This document shows, piece by piece, positions 1 through 7,223 of a DNA stretch of 27,697 nucleotides. The DNA lies in contig DAOVVV010000032.1 in NCBI GenBank assembly GCA_030637025.1, positions 1 to 27,697 of the forward strand, in the 5' to 3' direction. Under the pieces are notes generated by a model that saw only the letters and a program-made list of their open reading frames with translations, was not told the origin of the DNA and searched no databases. The DNA comes from JAGLHV01 sp023143305 [NCBI: Clostridia bacterium] (lineage in GTDB: Bacteria > CBDUZB01 > JAGLHV01). A program made the translations under genes and the position numbers. The first letter of the stretch is position 1. Every line of letters starts with the position of its first letter.

Positions 1-201
1 GGGGAAATCTCTTTTCATATTCTTTCATCTAATTTTTGACACTACCTAATAATGAAATAATTACCTATTTAATATCTTTTATTTTTTTATAGCTCTTTTT
101 ACAGTATCGGAAAAGCTTAAATAATAGTTTATATAATATAAGTATAACCAAAAGGAACAAAAAAGCAAGGTGTTTTTTGTCTTTTAAGTGCTTAATATTT
201 T

Positions 202-210
202 TGTTATAAT
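202..210 (+). promoter_or_regulatory. Extended -10 promoter of dinB, probably giving a leaderless mRNA
   Basis: TGTTATAAT is a perfect extended -10 element (TG-n-TATAAT). The best -35 at 17-bp spacing is only TTTTAA at 182-187, as expected for an extended -10 promoter. Transcription would start at about 217-218, which is the A of the ATG at 218. No Shine-Dalgarno motif precedes that ATG or the one at 230, so a leaderless transcript is the simplest reading. This is inferred from motifs only. Confidence 0.5.
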
Positions 211-217
211 CAATATT

Positions 218-1402
218 ATGACAAAGTCAATGTTTAAAGAACGATATATTTTACATATTGATATGGATGCTTTTTTTGCGGCAATTGAGCAGAGGGATAA
301 TCCCCAATACCGGAAAAAACCAGTGATAGTAGGAGCAGAGCCTAAAGGAGGGAAAGGGAGAGGGGTTGTTTCTACCTGTTCCTATCAAGCCCGTAAATTT
401 GGTATTCATTCGGCAATGCCTATTTCTATAGCTTACCGCAAGTGCCCGGAGGCTATTTTTTTACCGGTAAATATGGAAAAATATCATCAGGTATCATTAG
501 AAATTGGAAAAATTTTAGATGAATTTACTCCTCAGGTTGAATGGGTTAGTATTGATGAGGCCTTTTTGGATATTACCGGAAGTTATCATCTTTTTGGTTC
601 TCCCTATGAGGTGGGAATGCTTTTAAAATCACGCATAAAAGAAGTAACTGGACTGACCGCTTCAATTGGGATAGCTCCCCAGAAATTTGCAGCAAAAATT
701 GCTTCTGATTTAAAAAAACCCGATGGATTAGTGCTGGTTAGCCAAAGATCTCTATCAGCTTTTCTCTGGCCGTTAAACGTCACTAAGATATGGGGTGCGG
801 GCAGAGAGACGGTGAAGGCATTAAATAGAAAAGGTATTTATACAATGGGTGATTTAGCCCTGAGAAAGGTTGAGGAAATGGTAAAGTTGTTGGGTAAAAA
901 CGGAGAACATTTCTGGCAGCTATCCAATGGTATTGATGGGAGGGCAGTGAAAACTCAAACCCGGATAAAATCAATAAGTAATGAATTTACTTTCCAACAG
1001 GACACAAATGACAAAGAAAAAATAGAAAGTGTTCTTTTATCGTTATGTGAAAAGGTTTCCCAACGCTTATATCAAAAAGAATTAAAAGCGAAAACAATTA
1101 CTTTAAAAATTCGTACGGGTAATTTTAGAACATACAACCGGGCAGTGACTATTGATGTTCCATCTAATTTCGCAAATGTAATTTTTAAAAGAATAAAAAA
1201 GATATATGATAATTTTCCCGTAAAAGGTAAAAAAATACGCCTGTTGGGGGTAAAGGTATCTAATTTTGGCGAAGGGGTAGTTCAGAGTGATTTTTTGAAT
1301 GAAAAAGGGGATAGGAAACAAAAGGAAATACAAAAGGCAATGGAAAAGATAAAAGATAAATTTGGTGAAGATGCCATTTATAGAAGCGGTGGAAAATTGT
1401 AG
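218..1402 (+). CDS. dinB: DNA polymerase IV (Y-family translesion polymerase)
   Basis: Error-prone lesion-bypass polymerase acting at stalled forks. From ATG 218 it is 394 aa, normal for DinB. The palm motif HIDMDAFFAAIE near residues 13-24 carries the first metal-binding Asp (D15) and an aromatic steric gate region (F19/F20). SIDEAFLD has the catalytic pair D113/E114. The region around residues 165-215 fits the thumb, and the C-terminal third has the little-finger pattern. An in-frame GTG at 188 would add ten residues but lies upstream of the predicted -10 element, so I reject it. ATG 230 (MFKERYILHID) is the closest alternative. The stop lies four bases from the stop of the convergent protease gene, with no visible terminator between them. 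The family is secure; the start is uncertain. Confidence 0.95.
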   Translation: MTKSMFKERYILHIDMDAFFAAIEQRDNPQYRKKPVIVGAEPKGGKGRGVVSTCSYQARKFGIHSAMPISIAYRKCPEAIFLPVNMEKYHQVSLEIGKILDEFTPQVEWVSIDEAFLDITGSYHLFGSPYEVGMLLKSRIKEVTGLTASIGIAPQKFAAKIASDLKKPDGLVLVSQRSLSAFLWPLNVTKIWGAGRETVKALNRKGIYTMGDLALRKVEEMVKLLGKNGEHFWQLSNGIDGRAVKTQTRIKSISNEFTFQQDTNDKEKIESVLLSLCEKVSQRLYQKELKAKTITLKIRTGNFRTYNRAVTIDVPSNFANVIFKRIKKIYDNFPVKGKKIRLLGVKVSNFGEGVVQSDFLNEKGDRKQKEIQKAMEKIKDKFGEDAIYRSGGKL

Positions 1403-1406
1403 TTTT

Positions 1407-2660
1407 TTATGTTTTAGAGATAGGTTGAGTTGCTTTTTTTATAGCCTGGATTCTTAATAAGACAGGAGGATGACTGTATTCTAAAAAAACTTTTAATGGA
1501 TGAGGGGTTAAGTTCCCCAGGTTATCAACAGTCAATTTTTTTAAAGCGGTAATAAATGCTTCTGGTTTTGGGTAAGAGGAAACAGCATATTGGTCAGCTT
1601 CATATTCATATTTACGGGAAAGAATTTTACCCAAAACGGAAAATAGCAGATTAATAGGAGAGTAAAGAAAACCAAAAAAGAACAAACTGGCATAGATAGA
1701 AGTTTGTTTCATTTTAAAAGCAGCAAATAGTCCCGGATTATTAATAAACAAAGAAAGAATGAAAAACATTAATCCGGAGGTAAGAATAGAAAAGATTATA
1801 CTTTTTACAATGTGTTTTTTCCGGTTATGGCCTATTTCATGAGCCAGGATGGATACGATTTCTTCTACCGTATGTTTTTCAATGAGGGTATCAAATAGAG
1901 CTATACGGCGGTATTTACCAAAACCGGTAAAGAAAGCATTTGTTTTTGTAGAACGCTTGGAAGCATCTATTTTAAAAATTCCTTTCATTTTAAAATTTTT
2001 TGACTTTGCATAATCTTCAATACTATTTTTAAGTTCCCCGTTTTCTAAAGGAAGAAACTTATAAAACAGGGGAATAATGAGTACCGGGGCAATGAAAAAT
2101 AAAAATAGTTGAAAACAAGAAAGAGCGGCCCAGCAGTAAAACCAGGCCCAGGGTCCTGTTTTATTAAAAAACCATAAAATTCCCAGAAAAGCTATTCCTC
2201 CCAGCAAAGCAGTTAAAAACCATCTTTTTAAAATGTCGCTAATAAAAGTCCTGATACTGGTTTTATTAAAACCGTATTTTTCTTCAATAACAAAAGTTTG
2301 ATAAATCCCAAAAGGTATATGTATTAATTGGGAGCCAAAGACTAAAATCGCAGCGAAAAGTAATCCGGTAAAAAGAAAATTGAATTGAAAACTCCTTGCC
2401 CACTGGTCAACAAAATTAAACCCGCCCAAAAGAATAAAGAAGATGATAAGCAAGGTAAAAGCAGCATCTTCAATTAAAGAAAAGATGGTATTCTCTTTTA
2501 AATAAGTTTGAGATTGGGTGTATTTATTGGCATTATAATATCCGGTAAATTCTTTGGGTAAAGCCGGCGCAGCATATTTTACATTTAAAATCCCAATAAG
2601 TAAGTTTAGTAAATATTCACCAAGTAAGATAAATAAAATGATAATCAAGTAAGTATTCAT
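1407..2660 (-). CDS. M48-family membrane metalloprotease (Ste24/CAAX prenyl protease 1 type)
   Basis: Integral-membrane zinc endopeptidase of 417 aa, the usual length for bacterial Ste24-like M48 proteins. The N-terminal part has the family pattern ALPKEFTGYYNANKY followed by SQTYLKENT, then several hydrophobic segments. The zinc site is HEIGH (H274, E275, H278), with the third ligand most likely E352 in KYEYEAD. More hydrophobic helices lie between the two motifs. In bacteria such enzymes are thought to act in membrane-protein quality control; no prenylated CaaX substrate is implied here. The ATG is preceded at good spacing by AAGGA on the minus strand. The gene is convergent with dinB and divergent from the 2.7-3.2 kb spacer. 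Family assignment is strong; the substrate is unknown. Confidence 0.92.
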   Translation of the reverse strand: MNTYLIIILFILLGEYLLNLLIGILNVKYAAPALPKEFTGYYNANKYTQSQTYLKENTIFSLIEDAAFTLLIIFFILLGGFNFVDQWARSFQFNFLFTGLLFAAILVFGSQLIHIPFGIYQTFVIEEKYGFNKTSIRTFISDILKRWFLTALLGGIAFLGILWFFNKTGPWAWFYCWAALSCFQLFLFFIAPVLIIPLFYKFLPLENGELKNSIEDYAKSKNFKMKGIFKIDASKRSTKTNAFFTGFGKYRRIALFDTLIEKHTVEEIVSILAHEIGHNRKKHIVKSIIFSILTSGLMFFILSLFINNPGLFAAFKMKQTSIYASLFFFGFLYSPINLLFSVLGKILSRKYEYEADQYAVSSYPKPEAFITALKKLTVDNLGNLTPHPLKVFLEYSHPPVLLRIQAIKKATQPISKT

Positions 2661-2771
2661 GGATAAGTATCCTTAAAAAAATATTTTTTATCTTTTATAA
2701 CCGGATGCCGTAATTGAAATCTTTGAAGTTTAAATTTTATGCAATAAGAATAACAGATTAATTAAAAGAAA

Positions 2772-3000
2772 TCAATTAAATAATTTCAAAGAATGGACAG
2801 GTTTAGGCACATGGTTTCCACCCTTTGGCTTTTCTTTATCATCTGCTTCCCGGGCAAGATTAATGCTTTGTTGTATGATTAATAAACTCTTCTATCCTTA
2901 ATTTATTTGCTTCCTTTATTTTCAGGCTGTGTCCAGATTTTTATGAGGCAGCTGTTTAGGTGTTCTTTTAAACTTTGTATACTCTTCTTTATTTAAATAA
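2772..3000 (-). pseudogene. Frameshifted remnant of an unidentified minus-strand gene
   Basis: On the minus strand this spacer reads as protein-like segments in successive frames. One segment contains SIQSLKEHLNSCLIKIW, the next LKIKEANKLRIEEF, and the last LLIIQQSINLAREADDKEKP, which continues to KPVHSLKLFN and a TGA at 2772-2774. Joined through two frameshifts they give a plausible charged, helical C-terminal end. No start or RBS remains. I do not recognise the family. The alternative is chance composition in AT-rich spacer DNA. Confidence 0.35.
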
Positions 3001-3062
3001 TTGTAGCTTACTTAGGTAGATACCCTGTGCCTGTAATTTCCATTTTAGAGGCATAAAATACA

Positions 3063-3091
3063 TTGACAAAAGCAGGAATTATTGATAAAAT
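3063..3091 (+). promoter_or_regulatory. Sigma-70-type promoter of the GGDEF response regulator
   Basis: A consensus TTGACA at 3063-3068, a 17-bp spacer and TAAAAT at 3086-3091, with an upstream TG making an extended -10 (TGATAAAAT). Predicted transcription start is near 3098, leaving a leader of about 85 nt before the ATG at 3183. The rest of the 2661-3182 spacer shows only the gene remnant described separately. Confidence 0.7.
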
Positions 3092-3182
3092 TAATTATTA
3101 ATGATGAGTGTATTACAAATTATTTACCAGGGGTAAAAAAAGCGGTTTTTTTGAAAAGAGAGGGTCAAAAAGGTGTTTTATT

Positions 3183-4628
3183 ATGATTAAAGAGGAAATT
3201 AAAGTAATAATAGTAGATGATGAACCGATTATTACTGAATCGTTAAGTAGTTCTTTAGAAGAGGAAAATTGGCATGTTTTTTCTACTAATCAGGGGGAAA
3301 AAGCTGTTGAGCTGGCGGAAAAAATTCGTCCTGATGTAGCCATTATAGATTTACAACTGCCCAATATAAGCGGTTTAGAAATAGCGCAGGCGATAAAAGA
3401 GATGGATTCGGGTGTGTGTATTATTATTATAACTGCTCATGCAAAAATGGAAACAGCTATAAGTGCATTATTAGGAGGAGCTTATGATTATATTACTAAA
3501 CCGTACGATATCAGTCATGTGAAATCAGTGGTACGAAAGGGATTAGAAAAACGTTTTCTTGCTTTAAAAAACAAAGAGCTGATCATAAGATTGAAAAGAG
3601 AAAAAAGAAGAGTAGAAGCTATTTTGGAAATAAGCAAAATGTTTAATGTAATCATTTCGTTAAGTGATTTAGTAGATTTCTGTGTGGTTAAGGTTTCCCA
3701 TATGTTAGAGGCACAAAGAGGATCTTTAATGCTGGTAGATAAAGAGTCAAAAGAACTTTTTATTTGCGGGGCCTATGGTTTAGACGAAAAAGTAGTTAAG
3801 GACACCAGATTAAGAATAGGAGAAAGCATTGCCGGCCGGGTAGTTGAATCGGGAGAACCTTTGTGCGTTGTTGATATTGAAAATGATATGCGTCTTTTAC
3901 GTAAAAATCAACCTATTTATGACTCTAAGTCTTTTATTTGTATCCCCTTAAAACAAGAGGAAGAGATTATCGGTGTATTTAATTTTTCCAACAAAGAACC
4001 TTTTTTTACTGAAGAAGATGTTTCTTTTGTTTCCATTGTTGCCCATCAGGCGGCTATTGCTATTCAAAAAATTCGTTTATATGATATGGTAACGAAATTA
4101 GCTATTACCGATGAATTAACCGGATTATTCAATCGTCGCTATTTTATTAGACAATTAAAAGAAGAGATTAAACGGAATAAGAGATATCATCGTTCTCTTT
4201 CCTTAATTATGTTTGATGTTGATGATTTTAAAGAATTTAATGATAATTACGGCCATTTAACAGGAGATGCTGTTCTTAAGAAAATAACGAAGATTTTAAT
4301 TGCTAATGTACGTAATGTAGATATTGTCAGCCGGTATGGAGGAGAAGAATTTATTGTTATTTTACCGGAAACTGATATTCAGGAAGCAGCAAGGGTGGCA
4401 GAAAAAATAAGAAAATCTTCAGAAGAGAGTCTTTTTACCAGAAAATTTCTAGGCAAAAACCAGGGAGGAAAAAAAGATATAAAAAAATTAACTGTTAGCG
4501 GAGGAGTAGCTGCTTATAAATCAGGTGAAGGATTAGAGTCATTTATTAAGAGAGTGGATAGTGTTCTTTATCGTGCTAAAAAAACAGGAAAAAATAAAAT
4601 TGAATGTGCTTCTTTGTCTCACAAGTAA
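3183..4628 (+). CDS. Response regulator diguanylate cyclase (REC-GAF-GGDEF)
   Basis: Cytoplasmic c-di-GMP synthase under two-component control, 481 aa from ATG 3183. That start has AAGGTG seven bases upstream; an in-frame GTG at 3108 would sit only about 10 nt from the predicted transcription start and has no SD. The receiver domain (about 6-120) has the acidic pocket D12/D13, phospho-acceptor D56, T84 and K106. A linker helix leads into a GAF domain (about 150-300). The GGDEF domain (about 310-478) has GGEEF at 386-390, a catalytically competent form. RxxD (R377, D380) sits exactly five residues before it, so the product-inhibition I-site is intact. No histidine kinase lies next to it, so it is an orphan regulator here. 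The signal bound by GAF is unknown. Confidence 0.93.
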   Translation: MIKEEIKVIIVDDEPIITESLSSSLEEENWHVFSTNQGEKAVELAEKIRPDVAIIDLQLPNISGLEIAQAIKEMDSGVCIIIITAHAKMETAISALLGGAYDYITKPYDISHVKSVVRKGLEKRFLALKNKELIIRLKREKRRVEAILEISKMFNVIISLSDLVDFCVVKVSHMLEAQRGSLMLVDKESKELFICGAYGLDEKVVKDTRLRIGESIAGRVVESGEPLCVVDIENDMRLLRKNQPIYDSKSFICIPLKQEEEIIGVFNFSNKEPFFTEEDVSFVSIVAHQAAIAIQKIRLYDMVTKLAITDELTGLFNRRYFIRQLKEEIKRNKRYHRSLSLIMFDVDDFKEFNDNYGHLTGDAVLKKITKILIANVRNVDIVSRYGGEEFIVILPETDIQEAARVAEKIRKSSEESLFTRKFLGKNQGGKKDIKKLTVSGGVAAYKSGEGLESFIKRVDSVLYRAKKTGKNKIECASLSHK

Positions 4629-4786
4629 TTTTATAGTTTGTTGAGTTTCCTTAGCTTTTTAAAATACACGCAACAATCTTTATCTATTTCCCCCAAAAAC
4701 CGGATTTTATTTTTCATCAAAAGAGACAATCTTTATGAAAAGCTTCAAAAGAATTTTCTTCAGGAAATGAAAGAAGAGAAATTCTC

Positions 4787-4815
4787 TTGCAATTATTTAA
4801 AAAGTTGTATAAAAT
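4787..4815 (+). promoter_or_regulatory. Putative promoter of the primase-like gene
   Basis: TTGCAA at 4787-4792, a 17-bp spacer and TAAAAT at 4810-4815 give a fair sigma-70 match (4/6 and 5/6). Predicted transcription start is about 4822, so the leader of about 100 nt would contain the hairpin at 4850-4871. No comparable -10 element is seen between that hairpin and the ATG at 4923. Confidence 0.4.
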
Positions 4816-4849
4816 AAATTGTTTTAATCTGTAAAAAAGGGTATCTATA

Positions 4850-4882
4850 AACTGTCTTTTGTGAGACAGTTCTTTTTATTTT
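4850..4882 (+). terminator. Intrinsic terminator, possibly a leader attenuator
   Basis: A perfect 8-bp stem (AACTGTCT / AGACAGTT) with a 6-nt loop is followed by CTTTTTATTTTATT. It may end transcription from the upstream GGDEF gene. It is only about 40-50 bp ahead of the next start codon and downstream of the only promoter candidate, so it could also act as an attenuator in the leader of the primase-like gene. Confidence 0.7.
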
Positions 4883-4922
4883 ATTAAAAAACAAAAAAGG
4901 ACAGATTAAGAAGGGTGATTAT

Positions 4923-6311
4923 ATGTTGAACTTGGCAGATTTTTATTTCCATCCCGAAGTGCGCAAAAGAATTATGGAATATTGTGGAGGGGAAAATGAT
5001 TTTTCTTCTTTTACAGCTGCAACGTTAGTCGGTTATGGAGAAAAATGGGTAGGTAAAAATTATGAACAACTTGGATTCCTTCCTCAAGAGGGGTTTGAGC
5101 AAATATTAGGAAACGGATGGGATATTTTTCGTTCGAGCTGGGATAATATGAGCAGTTTGGGGATTTTAGATGTAGAATATTTTAATTTGGATTATCCCGG
5201 AGAGATATATCTTCATCCTTACCGGACATTTAAAAAATTAGAGTTATTATATAAAACAATCTTAAGTGTTTTTTATAAATTTAACATTATCCCCTTAGTC
5301 ATTATGACTGGTCAAGGTTACCATTTTTCCTTTCGTTTACCTCAAAACAACAGAATTCATCAGAAAATTGAAGAAATAGGCAATATTCCATCTTCTGTAA
5401 AAAATAAATATATTGATTTAAAAAACAGGGGATTGTGTTTTTCTCTTCGTCAGGGGAAAGCTTACGAAGGGATGGGCAGGTTGATGGAATATATGACTCA
5501 TCTGGTTATTAAAAAAATGCGGAATAGTCTAATACCTGTTGTGTGCACTGATTTAGCCGTAGGAATGACTGATTCAGTACGGGAAGCGATTTCTCTGGAT
5601 TTATCTATGTATGGAGATCCCCTACATTTTCGACATATTCGTTGTCCGTTTAGTTCCTATCAAAAACACAGAAATCAGAAATTTCGAATTGGAGAATTAG
5701 CTACAAAAAGTCCTGTTCAGATTACTCTTCCCAGGACTGAAACAGTAAAACTGGAAGATTTATGCCAATGGAAAAATGATTTTCGAAAAGCCAGTGACTA
5801 TGCATCTAAAGTGGAAACCCGGATTCCGGATGTATCCATAGGATATGATAATTTAATTAGAAGTTACAAGCGTTCACAACTTTATCAGTTTCATAAGTAT
5901 TTTGATTCCCAGGAGCATGATTTGCCTTCTGTATGGGGGAAAACTTATGATCGTTTTGATTTAGGCAAGCTTCCTCCTTGCATAGCACATGCGCTTTCTT
6001 TTCCCAATGATAATTTATTAAAACCGACTAATATACAGGCTATTACGCGGGTATTGCTAAAGCAAAGATGGCATCCAAAACATATTGCCGGTCTTATTCG
6101 TTCTAAATATGAGCGAAATCATAGTTGGGGGGATATATGGATAAGAAATGATGCTAGTTTGCGTGCTGATTTTTATGTTCGGCTTTTTGCAGGATTATTG
6201 AGTGATGGAACGGATCAGGAAGAAGATTTAAATTGTACTTCTTATCAAAAGAAAGGGTATTGTTGGAAGAAGTGGTGTGGATATAATTTAGAGCATTATA
6301 AAATAAATTGA
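4923..6311 (+). CDS. Archaeo-eukaryotic primase-like protein with a PriL-like four-cysteine C-terminal domain
   Basis: 462 aa; the start ATG has AAGGGTG just upstream. I read it as a single-chain primase or primase-polymerase. The central region carries the order of motifs expected of the AEP superfamily: an acidic pair in LDVEYFNLDYPG (D83, E85), TGQGYHFSF with H134 (the sGxxxH-type motif), and LDLSMYGDPLHFRHIRCPFS, with D226 followed by R240-x-P242-x-S244 and K248. The last 110 residues start at LPPCI (C353) and end in NCTSYQKKGYCWKKWC (C438, C447, C452). One isolated cysteine before a helical stretch, then three clustered ones, matches the plan of the iron-sulfur C-terminal domain of primase large subunit PriL. 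No phage or plasmid genes flank it. Motif reading is by eye, without alignment. The function is inferred, and a zinc rather than Fe-S site is possible. Confidence 0.6.
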   Translation: MLNLADFYFHPEVRKRIMEYCGGENDFSSFTAATLVGYGEKWVGKNYEQLGFLPQEGFEQILGNGWDIFRSSWDNMSSLGILDVEYFNLDYPGEIYLHPYRTFKKLELLYKTILSVFYKFNIIPLVIMTGQGYHFSFRLPQNNRIHQKIEEIGNIPSSVKNKYIDLKNRGLCFSLRQGKAYEGMGRLMEYMTHLVIKKMRNSLIPVVCTDLAVGMTDSVREAISLDLSMYGDPLHFRHIRCPFSSYQKHRNQKFRIGELATKSPVQITLPRTETVKLEDLCQWKNDFRKASDYASKVETRIPDVSIGYDNLIRSYKRSQLYQFHKYFDSQEHDLPSVWGKTYDRFDLGKLPPCIAHALSFPNDNLLKPTNIQAITRVLLKQRWHPKHIAGLIRSKYERNHSWGDIWIRNDASLRADFYVRLFAGLLSDGTDQEEDLNCTSYQKKGYCWKKWCGYNLEHYKIN

Positions 6312-6377
6312 AACGGGTAAAGATTTATTAATCAGCAGGTTTTTTTTAGTTATTTTAAAAAGTGGAAATAAAATTAA

Positions 6378-7223
6378 ATGGAAATAGGTATTTCTACAGG
6401 GATTATTTATAATTATAATTTATTGGAAAATCTTTTTTTATTTAAAGAAGCGGGTTTTGATAGTATCGAAATTTGCTTTAATCCCCGATTGAATAAAGAT
6501 AGGTTTTATCAATTTAATTATCAAAACTGGCTTTATGTATATGAACTTAAAGATAAATTAAAAAGGCACGAATTGAAGGTGCATTCAATACATGCTCCTT
6601 ATTCCGGCACTTTTGACATTTCTGATTTAAGTGAGCGGCAGCGTATAAATACAGTGCATGAAATAAAACAGATTATCGATGTTTTAAGAGTTTTGGACGG
6701 AAGCAATTTGATTCTTCATCCTACAATAAAAGAAATTTGTGAAAATAATTTTGAAGAAAGAGGTAAATGGTTTAAACAGGTAACAAAAAGCCTTAAAAGT
6801 ATTGTAGCTTACGGTGAAAAAAAGGGGATTAAGATAGCAATTGAAAATATGCTGCCCCATCTTTTTTTTGGGGACTTTAATGATTTATTAAATTTAATCA
6901 ATCAGTTTGATTCTGAAAATCTAGGAATTTGCCTGGATACTTCCCATGCTAATTTAAGTAAAGGAGTTCTTGAAGCAGTAAGAAAATTCGGCCCAAAAAT
7001 TATTTCTTTACACATTTCTGATAATTATGGTAATGAAGACAGTCATTTTCCTCTGGGTGAAGGGAGTATCAACTGGAATGAATTTTTACATGAACTATTT
7101 AAAGTAAATTTTAAAGGGGTTTTTATGTTAGAAATTCTAAAAGAAGTAAAAGAAGAAGAGCTTCCTTCAATGTTAAAGAAAACATATGAAAATACAAGAA
7201 GATTTGTGGAGGGAAAACTTTGA
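6378..7223 (+). CDS. Sugar phosphate isomerase/epimerase-like TIM barrel (AP endonuclease 2 family)
   Basis: 281 aa, a complete xylose-isomerase-like TIM barrel (PF01261 type, as in IolE). The barrel strands are recognisable in order: GISTGI, DSIEICF, LKVHSIHAPYSG, LILHPT, IKIAIENM, LGICLDTSHAN, IISLHISDN and GVFMLEIL. The expected divalent-metal ligands are present as Glu in IAIEN, Asp and His in CLDTSH, His in SLHISD and Glu in MLEIL. DNA endonuclease IV shares the fold, but the sequence looks closer to sugar isomerases. Its TGA overlaps the TTG start of hisS by four bases, so the two are probably co-translated. The substrate cannot be inferred from the neighbours. Only a weak SD-like GTGGA precedes the ATG. 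Confidence 0.8.
   Translation: MEIGISTGIIYNYNLLENLFLFKEAGFDSIEICFNPRLNKDRFYQFNYQNWLYVYELKDKLKRHELKVHSIHAPYSGTFDISDLSERQRINTVHEIKQIIDVLRVLDGSNLILHPTIKEICENNFEERGKWFKQVTKSLKSIVAYGEKKGIKIAIENMLPHLFFGDFNDLLNLINQFDSENLGICLDTSHANLSKGVLEAVRKFGPKIISLHISDNYGNEDSHFPLGEGSINWNEFLHELFKVNFKGVFMLEILKEVKEEELPSMLKKTYENTRRFVEGKL

Noticed and set aside
1-201. TTGACA at 36-41 and TATAAT at 132-137 as promoters for a gene upstream of dinB
   Set aside because: Neither has a partner box at acceptable spacing; no other gene or structure was recognised in this stretch.
6378-7223. Endonuclease IV (Nfo) as the identity of the TIM-barrel protein
   Set aside because: The fold is shared, but the motifs I see (IAIENM, CLDTSHAN) fit sugar isomerase/epimerase-like members better and the full Nfo metal-ligand set is not evident.
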